Below are positions 1-8,803 of a stretch of 64,000 bases of DNA, piece after piece (the stretch's first letter is position 1; each line of letters starts with the position of its first letter). This DNA is from Bog-159 sp963785255 (GTDB lineage: Bacteria; Acidobacteriota; Terriglobia; Bryobacterales; Bryobacteraceae): contig CAWAUR010000004.1 of assembly GCA_963785255.1 (NCBI GenBank), positions 30,343-94,342 of the forward strand, written 5' to 3'. A program made the position numbers and the translations under genes. The notes below the pieces were generated by a model. The model was not told the origin of the DNA. It searched no databases and saw only the letters and a program-made list of their open reading frames with translations.

Positions 1-252
1 GGCGGGCGCCTGACCGCGCGCGGCGCTGGCGGCATCGTCAAACTTTACGGCATACTGGTGAATGGCGATTCTTCCATTCATCCGCATAGCTTCCGCCATG
101 CCTACGCCACACATCTGCTGGCCGATGGCGCCGACCTCCGCGCCATCCAGGAACTGTTGGGCCACGCGCGCCTTTCCACCACGCAGAAGTACACGCAGGT
201 GTCCCTTACCGATCTGATGGCAGTATATGACCGCGCCCACCCCAAAGCCTGA
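1..252 (+). CDS. Tyrosine recombinase (Xer-like), C-terminal fragment cut by window start
   Basis: The frame is open from base 1 to the stop at 250-252, so only the last 83 residues are visible. They carry the end of a tyrosine recombinase catalytic domain: HSFRHAYATHLL (H-x-x-R box), then LLGHARLSTTQKYTQ, which contains the conserved GH dipeptide and the nucleophilic tyrosine (KYTQ). The family cuts and rejoins DNA through a 3'-phosphotyrosine; XerC/XerD resolve chromosome dimers. The sequence differs from the two recombinases inside the insertion elements at the far end of the window, so this is a separate gene. A chromosomal XerC/XerD role is likely but cannot be told from a phage or integron integrase without the N-terminus and a dif site. 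Confidence 0.85.
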   Translation, partial: GGRLTARGAGGIVKLYGILVNGDSSIHPHSFRHAYATHLLADGADLRAIQELLGHARLSTTQKYTQVSLTDLMAVYDRAHPKA

Positions 253-463
253 CGGCAACCCTCCTTCGCGCTCGCGCATTCCGCGGCCCGTCGCGTTGAT
301 CTCGAGCGCATGCCTGGCCTTCGCCGTCTTCGCCGTGGCGCTGATGCGTGTGCTGCCCGCGCCGCACAGCAGGGCGGATTACCTGATCGTGGGAACGCTG
401 GCCACGTTGGCCGGTTTGATCACCATTTTCGCAGGATTGGTGCTGGGCCGGCGCAAGGGCTGA
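227..463 (+). CDS. Small two-helix membrane protein, unknown function
   Basis: A 78-residue frame starting with ATG inside the last codons of the upstream recombinase (overlap 26 bp), which suggests translational coupling. After a basic, Pro/Ser/Arg-rich N-terminus (about 1-22) there are two hydrophobic stretches (about 23-42 and 52-73) and a GRRKG tail, so an inner-membrane protein with two helices is expected. I do not recognise a family. The hydrophobic pattern and placement support a real gene, but its short length and overlap keep confidence moderate. Confidence 0.5.
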   Translation: MTAPTPKPDGNPPSRSRIPRPVALISSACLAFAVFAVALMRVLPAPHSRADYLIVGTLATLAGLITIFAGLVLGRRKG

Positions 464-534
464 CGGGCGTATCTTTCCGTTACTATCCCCAAACTTTCAT
501 CACATCGTAACCATATCGACGCAATCATTAAGGT

Positions 535-1557
535 ATGACTATGGGTATGGGGCCCAAAACAATATTGCTGTCTCTTGTTCTGGCGCTGGGATGCTCCCGG
601 CCTGTCGTCGCCGCATCCGCCGGGGTCTGGCACGGGCCGCGGGTGATCGTCATCGGCGTGGACGGTCTGAGCGTCGATGGGGTACGCACGGCGCGCGCGC
701 CCCGTCTGCGCGAGCTGATGGACCGCGCGGCCTGGACTCTGGAAGCTCGCGGCGTCATGCCCACCCTGAGCAGCCCGAATTGGGCCTCGGCCATCAATGG
801 CGCGGGACCTGCGCAGCACGGCATTACGTCCAACGGCTATTTCCGCCGCATGGTCGAATTTCAGCCCGTCTGCCAGACCGGCGACGGCAAATTCCCCACC
901 ATCTTCGGACTGGTCCGCGCCGCTTATCCCGACAGCCACATCGCGGTATTCCACGATTGGAAAGGCTTCGCGGATCTGCTGGAGAGGAGCGCGCCCGACG
1001 TGCTGCGCCACGTCCCCGGCGCTGCTCAAACCACCGCGGCCGCCATCGCTTACTGGAGCGCGAAGCGGCCGGCGCTGATGTTCCTGCATCTCGATAATGT
1101 GGATCACGCGGGACACGCCCACGGCTGGTACAGCAAGCAGTATTACGAGGCTGTCGCCGACGCCGACGGCTACATGGGCCAGGTGCTGGATATGGTCGAC
1201 GCACTTTCGGCTCGCGACTCGACTTACATCCTGCTCACCTCGGACCACGGCGGGACCAAACATGGCCACGGGAAGAACTCGCTGGCGGAGATTCAGATCC
1301 CGTGGATTCTGGCCGGTCCGGGGATCGCTCCCGGCCGCATCGCGGTCCCCGTGAATATCTTCGACACGGCGCTAACGGTGGCCTGGATCTTTCGTCTCGA
1401 GCCATCCTCGTGCTGGATCGGCCGCCCTGTGGTCACCGCGTTCCGTCCGTCGCAGGTGTCCGCTCGCGCCAATGCAGCGGCCGCGCGCCAGACGGATTGC
1501 TCGCAAGTGGGAAAACTGACCGGCGCCGTTCTTACGGATTCCGGGGCAGGGAACTGA
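535..1557 (+). CDS. Secreted type I phosphodiesterase / alkaline-phosphatase superfamily protein
   Basis: 340 residues with an N-terminal hydrophobic signal (about 8-27). The alkaline phosphatase superfamily metal sites are visible: VIVIGVDG with metal-binding Asp43, the nucleophile region TLSSPNWAS, the DNVDHAGH motif and SDHGGTKHGH near residue 240. This pattern fits nucleotide pyrophosphatase/phosphodiesterase-like enzymes that hydrolyse phosphodiesters or phosphomonoesters in the periplasm with two metal ions, normally zinc. The substrate cannot be read from the sequence. ATG codons at 535, 541 and 547 are all possible starts. The stop lies 4 bp before the next gene, so the two are probably co-transcribed. 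Confidence 0.82.
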   Translation: MTMGMGPKTILLSLVLALGCSRPVVAASAGVWHGPRVIVIGVDGLSVDGVRTARAPRLRELMDRAAWTLEARGVMPTLSSPNWASAINGAGPAQHGITSNGYFRRMVEFQPVCQTGDGKFPTIFGLVRAAYPDSHIAVFHDWKGFADLLERSAPDVLRHVPGAAQTTAAAIAYWSAKRPALMFLHLDNVDHAGHAHGWYSKQYYEAVADADGYMGQVLDMVDALSARDSTYILLTSDHGGTKHGHGKNSLAEIQIPWILAGPGIAPGRIAVPVNIFDTALTVAWIFRLEPSSCWIGRPVVTAFRPSQVSARANAAAARQTDCSQVGKLTGAVLTDSGAGN

Positions 1558-1561
1558 TCTT

Positions 1562-2776
1562 ATGGCGCGCACCAAGATCGATCTCATTTACATCGACGCG
1601 GGCGGCGGCCATCGCGCTGCGGCTACCGCGCTCGATGCCGTAATCCGGGAACAGCAACGGCCGTGGGAGACGCGGCTCCGCAATATTCAGGATCTCCTCT
1701 ACCCGGTGGACATCATACGCAAGCTGACCGGCGTCCCGTTCCAGGAGGTCTACAACATCATGCTGCGGCGCGGGTGGACGCTGGGCACCGCGCAATTGAT
1801 TCCTCCCATGCACCTGGCTATCCGCATCTTTCACGACGCCGAAGTCCGCGCGCTCTCGGCGCATTGGAGCCAGGACCCGCCCGACATGGTGGTCTCGTTG
1901 ATCCCGCATTACAACCGCGCCATCAAGCAAGCTCTGGCGCAAGTCTGTCCCGCCGCCAGGCTGGTGACCATTCTTACCGACATCGCCGATTACCCGCCGC
2001 ACTTCTGGATCGAGCGCCAGGATCAGTACGTGATCTGCGGGTCAAGCCGCGCGGTGCAGCAGGCGCGCGCCATGGGCTACACGGAAAGCCGCATTTTCCA
2101 GACTTCCGGAATGATCTTGAATCCGCAGTTCTACGCGCCGCTGCAGGTCGATCGCGCCGCCGAGCGCGTCCGCCTCGGCCTGCAACCCGATTTGCCCACC
2201 GCGCTGGTGTCGTTCGGAGGACAAGGTTCGATGGATGCGGTAAAAGTGGCGCGGGCCATAGATCGCAGCCCGTGCGGCGTACAGATGATCGTCCTGTGCG
2301 GCCGACACGTAGAAGCCGCTAAAAAGCTGCGCGCCATGATCCATCGCGTGCCCATGCACATCGAGGAGTTCACCACGGAGGTGCCGTTTTTCATGCGTCT
2401 CGCCGATTTTTTCATCGGCAAGCCCGGTCCGGGGAGCATCAGCGAAGCGCTGGCCATGCGGCTGCCCGTGATCGTGGAGCGCAACCCGTGGACGCTGGCG
2501 CACGAGCGCTACAACGCCGACTGGATCGTGGAGCAGCAAGCCGGCATGGTGGTCAATCACTTTGCGCACCTCGATGGCGCCCTGCGCGAATTGCTAGAGC
2601 CCGCCCAATTCGAACGCCTTCGGTCGAACGCCGCCGCGCTAAAAAATTCCGCCGTCTACGAAATCCCCGAGTTGTTAGAGGAAATTGTGGGGCAGGCTCG
2701 TACCCTGCGGCGGCCTCTCAGGCCGCCTCTTCCGCTCTCCGCCGAAGGTGTTTTTGGGAAAAGCCATCGGACCTAA
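1562..2776 (+). CDS. MGDG-synthase/MurG-like glycosyltransferase (GT28 type)
   Basis: 404 residues. The N-terminus IDAGGGHRAAATAL holds the Gly-rich GGGHR loop typical of monogalactosyldiacylglycerol synthase-like and processive diacylglycerol glucosyltransferases. The second half has SFGGQGS and FIGKPGPGSISEALAMRLPV, the nucleotide-sugar binding region of the GT28 C-terminal domain. These enzymes transfer a sugar from a UDP-sugar to diacylglycerol on the cytoplasmic membrane face. Acceptor and sugar are not determined here. The last roughly 28 residues (from GQARTLRRP) are encoded by a dispersed hairpin repeat and do not look like part of the fold. The stop codon overlaps the end of the convergent gene by 4 bp. 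Confidence 0.82.
   Translation: MARTKIDLIYIDAGGGHRAAATALDAVIREQQRPWETRLRNIQDLLYPVDIIRKLTGVPFQEVYNIMLRRGWTLGTAQLIPPMHLAIRIFHDAEVRALSAHWSQDPPDMVVSLIPHYNRAIKQALAQVCPAARLVTILTDIADYPPHFWIERQDQYVICGSSRAVQQARAMGYTESRIFQTSGMILNPQFYAPLQVDRAAERVRLGLQPDLPTALVSFGGQGSMDAVKVARAIDRSPCGVQMIVLCGRHVEAAKKLRAMIHRVPMHIEEFTTEVPFFMRLADFFIGKPGPGSISEALAMRLPVIVERNPWTLAHERYNADWIVEQQAGMVVNHFAHLDGALRELLEPAQFERLRSNAAALKNSAVYEIPELLEEIVGQARTLRRPLRPPLPLSAEGVFGKSHRT
2687..2735. repeat. Twin-hairpin dispersed repeat (family B) inside a gene end
   Basis: Starts GTGGGGCAGG and has two neighbouring stems, CAGGCTcgtaCCCTG (one mismatch) and CGGCCTctcAGGCCG. It matches seven other copies in the window. Here it lies in frame within the end of the glycosyltransferase gene and codes for its Arg/Pro-rich tail. 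Confidence 0.8.
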
Positions 2777-4455
2777 TGCGGCTCGTCGATTTTCAAAAAC
2801 TGATCCGCCGCCACATCCTTCAACACCTGTAGCACCCCGCTAGGCCACCGAATCTCAATGGAAGCTACCTTCGTCTCCCCCCCCAGCCCAAAGTGCACCC
2901 GCTTATCGCTCGACGACATGAACCCCACGCTGATAGCCACATGATTATAAAGCACGCGCCCGGAAGCCGTAGTCACCTTGATCTTCGCGCCCACCGCGTC
3001 GCGCGCGCTCTTGTGTCCGGTCAGGCTCAGCATCAGCCAGTGATTGCCGCTCTCGCCGCTGTTCATCAGAATGCGCGGCGTTTCGTTCAATGACGTGACC
3101 ACGATGTCCATGGCGCCATCATTGTTCAAATCGCCGAACGCCGATCCGCGCTGATATCCCTTGCGCAGGAAATCGGGACCCATTTGCGCGGAAACGTCCA
3201 CGAAAGTTTTCCCCTCCACGTTTTCAAACATGGTGTCATGTTGCGCGGCGTTTTCGCCTAGCTGGTCTACATGGCCATTCGCCGAATAAATATCCTTCCA
3301 GCCATCGTTGTTATAGTCGATGAACCCGTTACTCCATCCGGAAAACCGCAAGCTCAGCGTTTGGATTTTGGAGGTGTAAGGATACATGAACAGATTCCCG
3401 CGATTTCGCAGAAGCTGCCAGACCTGCCCCGTCAGATTGTTATAGAAGATATCCACGTTGCCGTCGTTGTCGTAATCCTTGGCATCGGAACCCATCGAAG
3501 ATCCGGCGTGCGCGCTGTCGTTATAAGCGACGCCCATTTCCAGTCCCTGTTCCTCGAACGTGCCGTTGCGCTGATTGATGAACAGAGAATTAGGCTCGGT
3601 ATCGTTGGCTATGAAGATATCCGGCCAGCCGTCGTTATTGAAATCCGCGATGGAGATGCCCATGCCTTTGCCGGGCGATTTCGCCAAGCCCGATTTTTCG
3701 GTGACGTCCTCGAATTTACCGTGGCCCAGATTGTGGTAAAGCCGCGGCGGGACGCTTTTGTAGCGGCGCGGGTCGCAGTAGTATTCCTGGCTGCCCATGG
3801 TGCACTGAAGGTCGGTCCGCGGCGTCCAGATGGTGTAGTTAGACATGACCAGGTCGAGCAAACCGTCGTTATCGTAGTCGAACCAGGCGGCTTCCACGCT
3901 GAGCGTATTTGTGGGCTTGCCTCCGATGCCCGAGCTTTGCGTCACATCCGTGAAAGTCCCGTTGCCGTTGTTGTGATACAGAGTATTGCGGCCCGCCGCG
4001 CAGAGGAATAGATCCTCGTAGCCGTCATTATCGTAATCGCCCACCGCCACGCCAAAGTTGAAATCCAGGTGCTCGCCTAGCAAGCCGGCCTTCGCCGTGA
4101 CATCCTCGAACGTGCCGTCGTTCCGCTGTTTCAGCAGGCAGTTGTAATACGACGGATCGGTCTTCTTCAAATCCGGCAGCTTGGCTCCGTTGGTGAAGAA
4201 GATGTCCAGCTTGCCATCGTTATCGAAATCGAAGAGCGCCACGCCGCCGCACATCGGCTTGGGAAAATATTTGCGGCTGTCCGGACTGTTGTTGCTCTTG
4301 TAGGAGATCCTGGAACGCGGCGCTACATCCACGAACACCGGATGCTTGGGCGTCTCCTCCGGCCGCGCGGACAGTATGCACAAGCGCGCACACAGTGCCG
4401 CGGAAAGGATGACAAGCGCAGTCGCGCGCCATCGTGGGTGTCGCTCTTTTGGCAT
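2773..4455 (-). CDS. CRTAC1-like secreted protein: FG-GAP/VCBS repeats with ASPIC/UnbV domain
   Basis: 560 residues from ATG at 4455 (MPKERHPRW...), followed by a hydrophobic export signal. The frame is open further upstream, but only through a dispersed repeat, so I reject longer starts. The body is a series of FG-GAP-like units with calcium-binding loops such as DFDNDGKLDIFF, DYDNDGYEDLFL and DFNNDGWPDIFI, which fold as a beta-propeller. The last about 75 residues (GAKIKVTTASGR ... VASIEIRWPSG) are the ASPIC/UnbV domain. Such proteins are secreted or cell-surface and their role is poorly known. A paralogue lies at 6605-8269. The stop overlaps the convergent glycosyltransferase stop by 4 bp. 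Confidence 0.88.
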   Translation of the reverse strand: MPKERHPRWRATALVILSAALCARLCILSARPEETPKHPVFVDVAPRSRISYKSNNSPDSRKYFPKPMCGGVALFDFDNDGKLDIFFTNGAKLPDLKKTDPSYYNCLLKQRNDGTFEDVTAKAGLLGEHLDFNFGVAVGDYDNDGYEDLFLCAAGRNTLYHNNGNGTFTDVTQSSGIGGKPTNTLSVEAAWFDYDNDGLLDLVMSNYTIWTPRTDLQCTMGSQEYYCDPRRYKSVPPRLYHNLGHGKFEDVTEKSGLAKSPGKGMGISIADFNNDGWPDIFIANDTEPNSLFINQRNGTFEEQGLEMGVAYNDSAHAGSSMGSDAKDYDNDGNVDIFYNNLTGQVWQLLRNRGNLFMYPYTSKIQTLSLRFSGWSNGFIDYNNDGWKDIYSANGHVDQLGENAAQHDTMFENVEGKTFVDVSAQMGPDFLRKGYQRGSAFGDLNNDGAMDIVVTSLNETPRILMNSGESGNHWLMLSLTGHKSARDAVGAKIKVTTASGRVLYNHVAISVGFMSSSDKRVHFGLGGETKVASIEIRWPSGVLQVLKDVAADQFLKIDEPH

Positions 4456-4507
4456 GCTGAATCGGTTGGCCACGCTTAGTGCTGTTACGCCTATTGTAAT
4501 CGGCTGG

Positions 4508-4721
4508 ACCGCTCCCTGACGGTCGCGGCTCGGTGGTGTCGCGGCTCGGTGCGAAATTGACGCGGCCGTTACAGAGCCGCGACCGTTACCGAGCGGTGCC
4601 GTTACCGGAACCGTGCCGTACCGCGCCGTTACTTCTCTGAGACCGCCCCCTTTGTGGGTCTCAATCCGTTCCATCAGGCCCCGCCGGAGGCCCAGCTGAG
4701 CCGCGACCGTCAGGGAGCGGT
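4508..4721. repeat. Family A repeat: 24-bp perfect inverted arms around 166 bp
   Basis: The left arm 4508-4531 (ACCGCTCCCTGACGGTCG...) is perfectly complementary to 4698-4721. The space between holds degenerate further copies such as GAGCCGCGACCGTTACC. It fills most of the gap between the divergent CRTAC1 gene (leftward) and the membrane protein gene (rightward). Related copies occur at 16833, 23061, about 42511, 54464 and 57158. Confidence 0.85.
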
Positions 4722-4743
4722 CTTCCCAGACCTCCAAACAGGG

Positions 4744-4755
4744 TATGCTGAATTC
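4744..4755 (+). promoter_or_regulatory. Possible -10 region (TATGCT) of shared 12-mer TATGCTGAATTC
   Basis: TATGCTGAATTC lies 26 bp before the ATG at 4782. The identical 12-mer precedes the tricorn-like gene at 38169-38180, and TATGCTGGATATC precedes the aldo/keto reductase start. TATGCT resembles a sigma-70 -10 hexamer; no clear -35 was seen. Confidence 0.35.
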
Positions 4756-4775
4756 TGCGGTGGGAGCACACCAAT

Positions 4776-6608
4776 GTGAGGATGGTCCCCGCGACAGTAG
4801 CGGCGCCGGCGATGGTGATCGCATTCTACGTGTGGACTTCTGCGTCGGCTGGCAGTCCGTTTGAATTCTCCGGGAACCACGGCGGTTATTATGACCTGCT
4901 TACCCATGGATTTCTGTCCGGCCATGTCTATCTCAAACTGGAGCCGCCGCCGGAGTTATTAGCTCTCCCCAATCCCTTCGACCCGGTGGCGAACGCCAGA
5001 TATAGGGTCAACGATCTGTCACTCTATCGAGGTAAGTATTACTTGTACTTCGGACCCGTTCCGGTTCTTACTTTGTGCCTGCCTTGGCACGCCCTAACTG
5101 GAAACACTTTGCCCGAGGACTTCGCCGCGCTTATTTTCGTCACCGCCGGATATATCTTCTCGCTTCTGTTGCTCGATATACTTCTCAAGGCCGCTGGCGT
5201 GCGTCCGCCGCCCATTCTCAAAGCCGCCGCGGCGGTGGCCTTGGGCATGGGACAGTATGGCGCCGTTGTGGTGCGGGATCCAGGGGTGTACGGAGTGGCG
5301 GTCGCCGCGGGCTTCTGCTTCTTCATGGCCGGCATGTTCTGTTTCGCGCGCTGGTTCAGCAGCGATCGGCCGAACGGCTGGCTCGGCGCACTGGCCGGCT
5401 TGCTGATCGGACTCACTCCGGGTTGCCGTCCGCATTACGCGCTCGCCGCGTTGGCGCTCTGCCTCCTCTCTCTCGCCTCCATGAAAGCTCCGCGCCGGCA
5501 AGCCATCTGGTTCATCCTTCCTGTTGCCCTTTGTGGATTGTTGGTGTTGTGGTACAACTCCGCCCGTTTCGGAAATCCGTTGGAGTTTGGAACCACTTAT
5601 CAACTTACCGCGGTCGCCGCCACGCGCGGCGTCTCTCTAAGGCTCGGGAACCTTCCGCGCGGCCTATATTACTTGCTTCTATTTCCGCCCGGTCTCGGGG
5701 AGCAGTTCCCTTTTCTCGCGCCCCGCTATGTTGGTCCGACACCTGGATTCTATGTGGAGAATCAAGTCGGGTTGCTGGCCTTGTGCCCACTAGCTATCGC
5801 CGGGTTGACTCTTCCGCGGCTGCGGCAACCAATAATAGCCGGCCTATGGACCTGCGCCGTTGTGTTGCTTGTGTTTATCTCGCTCACGGGGTTTGCCGTC
5901 GGGCGCTACCTGCTGGATTTCGCTCCCGCGCTCCTGGTCATCTCGATGGTTGCATGGCTCTCGGTAGCCACCCAGTCCGGGCGGGTTTGGATGCGGCGCG
6001 GCGCGGCGATCGCGCTCGTCTGCGGAGCTCTTTGGAGCGCCACGTTAGCAGCCGCCCTCAGCCTCGGCTTCAACGATTTTATGCTCCGTCACAAGCCGCA
6101 TCTTTATCGAACCCTGGCGCTGGCTTCGGGTATGCCCGCCGCGCGCATTCGCTTGCCGGTCGATGGATTATCTATGACTGGGGCCGTGCGATTTCCGCAG
6201 TCGCCCGTAATGGTTCGCGAAGGGTTGTTGCGCACGGGACGGCTCGGCGCGCAGGATTGCCTGTTCATTGAGTACGCCGGCCCAAACAGCCTCCGGTTCG
6301 GATATGTCAAGTCCGCCGTGGGAACGGAACTTAGCCCGCCGGTGACGATCGTGCCCGGGCGCGATTACCGCCTCGACGTGTGGTACAGCGCCACGTCCCA
6401 ACGCCTCGTGGTCAGCCTTGATGGGCAGGGCCCCTGGAGCGTGCCGGCGTGGTTTTATCCAACTTCGATCGACGAGATCGTGCCAAGACAAGGTCCCACG
6501 GGCGTCGCGGACGTGCGCCCGTTTTCGGGGTGGTTGCGCCTACCACCAACAGCGGGCGTGGTCTACACAGCCGGCAGCCGCGAGACATTCGGATATAATC
6601 GGAATTGA
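4776..6608 (+). CDS. Polytopic membrane protein, possibly GT-C type glycosyltransferase
   Basis: About 610 residues. GTG 4776 and ATG 4782 are both possible starts; the second gives MVPATVAAPAMVIAFY. An N-terminal helix is followed by a soluble loop (about 25-95) and then roughly ten hydrophobic segments to about residue 440. The C-terminal about 170 residues are soluble and beta-rich. Long first loop plus many helices resembles GT-C glycosyltransferases or O-antigen/oligosaccharide membrane proteins, but I see no diagnostic motif and do not recognise the family. Its stop overlaps the next gene (TTGA), so it is co-translated with a CRTAC1-like protein. Confidence 0.7.
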   Translation: MRMVPATVAAPAMVIAFYVWTSASAGSPFEFSGNHGGYYDLLTHGFLSGHVYLKLEPPPELLALPNPFDPVANARYRVNDLSLYRGKYYLYFGPVPVLTLCLPWHALTGNTLPEDFAALIFVTAGYIFSLLLLDILLKAAGVRPPPILKAAAAVALGMGQYGAVVVRDPGVYGVAVAAGFCFFMAGMFCFARWFSSDRPNGWLGALAGLLIGLTPGCRPHYALAALALCLLSLASMKAPRRQAIWFILPVALCGLLVLWYNSARFGNPLEFGTTYQLTAVAATRGVSLRLGNLPRGLYYLLLFPPGLGEQFPFLAPRYVGPTPGFYVENQVGLLALCPLAIAGLTLPRLRQPIIAGLWTCAVVLLVFISLTGFAVGRYLLDFAPALLVISMVAWLSVATQSGRVWMRRGAAIALVCGALWSATLAAALSLGFNDFMLRHKPHLYRTLALASGMPAARIRLPVDGLSMTGAVRFPQSPVMVREGLLRTGRLGAQDCLFIEYAGPNSLRFGYVKSAVGTELSPPVTIVPGRDYRLDVWYSATSQRLVVSLDGQGPWSVPAWFYPTSIDEIVPRQGPTGVADVRPFSGWLRLPPTAGVVYTAGSRETFGYNRN

Positions 6609-8269
6609 TCGTGCGTTTTGTCGCCCTCTTAATCGGAGCCGGCTTGCTGCTGGCCGGGTCCGCCGCAGGCCCCATCGTATTTGAAGAAATCGCCGAACGC
6701 GCCGGACTGACGTTCGCCTCCGACAGTTGCCCCACCCCCAACAAGAATCAACCCGAAACCATGGTGGCGGGCGTAGCGCTGTTCGATTACGATAACGACG
6801 GCTATCTGGACGTGTACCTGGTAAACGGCGCCGCCATCCCCTCGCTCAAGAAGGAAAGCCCCAAATACTGGAATCGCCTGTATCATAACAACCACGACGG
6901 CACCTTCACCGATGTCACTGAGAAGGCCGGCGTAGCGGGCGAAGGCTACGGCATGGGCGTGGCGATCGGCGACTACAATAACGACGGCTGGCCCGATATC
7001 TACGTGCTCAACACCGGGAAGAATCAGCTTTTCCGAAATAACGGCAACGGCACATTTACCGATGTCACCGATAAAGCAGGCGTGGGCGGAGGCGTTCTCG
7101 ACGGCAAGAAGATGTGGTCCGTCTCCGCGGCCTGGGTGGATTATAACAACGACGGCCTTCCCGACCTATTTGTCTCTAACTACTGTAAGTGGGAAGTAAA
7201 TAAGGATCCTTTTTGCGGCCCGTCGCCGGAGAAGCGCTCTTATTGCCATCCCAATTACTACGGGAACCTGCCGAACACCTTGTATCGTAACAACGGCGAT
7301 GGCACGTTTACCGACGTGTCCGTCGAAACGGGGATTGCCAAATACCCCGGCAAAGGCATGGGCGCGGTGATTGCGGACTACGATGGCGATGGCTTCATGG
7401 ATATCTTCGTAGCCAACGACAATCGCCCTAACTTCCTGTTTCATAACTTAGGCGGCAAGAAGTTTGAGGAAGTGGCGCTGGAAGCGGGCGTGGCCTACGC
7501 GCAGAGCGGCAGCGCGATTTCGGGCATGGGTGCGGACTTCAAGGATGTGGACAACGACGGCCGTCCGGACATTTGGCACACCGCCGTCGAGCATGAGACG
7601 TTTCCCATATTCTTAAACCGCGGCGGCGGGCAATTTTGGGAGCGCACGTTTCAGATGCACCTGCTGGGTACGCGCGAGATGTCCGGCTGGGGAAACGGCA
7701 TTTTCGATTTCGATAACGACGGCTGGAAGGATCTGTTTGTAGCGCGCGGCAACGTGCTTGACAACGTGGCGTTGTTTTCCAATCGCAAATACGAGGAGCC
7801 GAACGCCGTGTTCCGCAATCTGGGAAACGGCAAGTTCGAAGATGTGAGCGCCACCGCCGGCCCCGATTTTCAGAAGGCCGCGGCCAATCGCGGCGTGGCT
7901 TTCGGCGATATCGATAACGACGGACGGATCGACGCGGTGGTCTCGGTGCTCAATGGCAAGGTGAAGTACTTCCATAACATTACCGAGAATGCGAATCACT
8001 GGATTCTGTTGAAGCTTACCGGCAAGAAGAGCAACCGCATGGCGCTGGGCGCGCAGATCCGCATTACCACGGAGGATGGCGCGAAACAGTACAACGAAGT
8101 GACTACCGCCGTGGGATACGCGTGCGCCAGCGATTCACGGGTGCATTTCGGGCTGGGAGCTTCGAAAATGATCCGGGAGATCGACATTAAGTGGCCCAGC
8201 CGCATTCATCAGGTGCTGCACAATGTGGCGGCGGATCAGATCCTGGCAATTGAAGAGCCGGACCGCTGA
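6605..8269 (+). CDS. CRTAC1-like secreted protein: FG-GAP/VCBS repeats with ASPIC/UnbV domain
   Basis: 554 residues. A TTG at 6605 overlaps the upstream stop (TTGA), while a GTG at 6611 is the alternative start; both leave a signal peptide ending near AGLLLAGSAAG. Repeated FG-GAP calcium loops (DYDNDGYLDVYL, DYNNDGWPDIYV, DYNNDGLPDLFV, DFDNDGWKDLFV) make up the body, and the end (GAQIRITTEDGAKQYNEV ... REIDIKWPSR) is the ASPIC/UnbV domain. Paralogous to the divergent gene at 2773-4455, with the same layout. Likely exported together with, or acting near, the membrane protein encoded directly upstream. Confidence 0.88.
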   Translation: MIVRFVALLIGAGLLLAGSAAGPIVFEEIAERAGLTFASDSCPTPNKNQPETMVAGVALFDYDNDGYLDVYLVNGAAIPSLKKESPKYWNRLYHNNHDGTFTDVTEKAGVAGEGYGMGVAIGDYNNDGWPDIYVLNTGKNQLFRNNGNGTFTDVTDKAGVGGGVLDGKKMWSVSAAWVDYNNDGLPDLFVSNYCKWEVNKDPFCGPSPEKRSYCHPNYYGNLPNTLYRNNGDGTFTDVSVETGIAKYPGKGMGAVIADYDGDGFMDIFVANDNRPNFLFHNLGGKKFEEVALEAGVAYAQSGSAISGMGADFKDVDNDGRPDIWHTAVEHETFPIFLNRGGGQFWERTFQMHLLGTREMSGWGNGIFDFDNDGWKDLFVARGNVLDNVALFSNRKYEEPNAVFRNLGNGKFEDVSATAGPDFQKAAANRGVAFGDIDNDGRIDAVVSVLNGKVKYFHNITENANHWILLKLTGKKSNRMALGAQIRITTEDGAKQYNEVTTAVGYACASDSRVHFGLGASKMIREIDIKWPSRIHQVLHNVAADQILAIEEPDR

Positions 8270-8322
8270 CCCTGTGGGACGGGCCATCGGTTTTTGTGGT
8301 CCGTCGCCCGGCCGCGAAGCAA

Positions 8323-8350
8323 GGCAGACGACATAAAACGATCGTCTGCC
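8323..8350. terminator. Hairpin between convergent genes (family C repeat)
   Basis: GGCAGACGA - 10 nt - TCGTCTGCC, a perfect 9-bp stem, sits between two convergent genes (stops at 8269 and 8363). The same 28 bp occur in reverse orientation at 12800-12827. No U-tract follows, so it is a dispersed repeat that may act as a bidirectional terminator. Confidence 0.55.
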
Positions 8351-8362
8351 CCACTAAGTCAA

Positions 8363-8788
8363 TCAGTATTTCGGGCCCAGCCCTAGCGCGATGATCGAGA
8401 GAGAATCCAGCTTCCCGCTGGCTTGCAGATTCTGATCCTGCTGAAACCGGCGTAACGCATCGGCGGAATCCTGGTTCCACACGCCGTTGGCCTCGCCGTG
8501 CAGATATCCCTTCTTAGCCAGCGCTTCCTGGATCTCTTTGTAGCGGTCGGGCGTGGGCGTAGTCTGCCCGGGATGCCATGCGGGACGCGCCGGGGAGCGC
8601 TTCGCCGAGCTGCGGTGCTGGGTGCTGGGTGCGGGGTGCTGGGATTTCGTCCGCGTTCGAGCAGTCGTGCGATGCGCGATTACGGGCTTCTTTGGCGTAA
8701 CCGTCTTCTTCGCAGTAGTGGCCGCCAGCACTCCGCTGGAGCACGCTAAGCCGGCGGCCAATACCGCAATGAGTTTTCGAAATTGCAC
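8363..8788 (-). CDS. Secreted peptidoglycan-binding-domain protein
   Basis: 141 residues starting with GTG at 8788, with AGAAGAG upstream as a possible ribosome site. The N-terminus has a signal peptide (KLIAVLAAGLACSSGVLAA). Residues about 25-78 are a low-complexity Lys/Arg/Thr/Pro/Ser linker. Residues about 80-137 (RYKEIQEALAKKGYLHGEAN...DALRRFQQDQNL) match the PG_binding_1 fold found on cell-wall hydrolases. There is no catalytic domain, so it probably anchors to, or senses, peptidoglycan. It ends convergent with the CRTAC1-like gene and lies just downstream of the HtrA protease gene in the same direction. Confidence 0.78.
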   Translation of the reverse strand: MQFRKLIAVLAAGLACSSGVLAATTAKKTVTPKKPVIAHRTTARTRTKSQHPAPSTQHRSSAKRSPARPAWHPGQTTPTPDRYKEIQEALAKKGYLHGEANGVWNQDSADALRRFQQDQNLQASGKLDSLSIIALGLGPKY

Positions 8789-8803
8789 TTGCTCTTCTAC
8801 CTA

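Noticed and set aside
2893..4011. Plus-strand genes opposite the CRTAC1-like gene
   Set aside because: Val/Ile/Asp-rich frames opposite repeated Asp-Asn loops are antisense shadows of the FG-GAP codon pattern; the same effect is seen opposite other repeat proteins.
4456..4824. Longer N-terminus for the CRTAC1-like protein
   Set aside because: The upstream extension is encoded by the family A repeat and would push the signal peptide into the middle of the protein.
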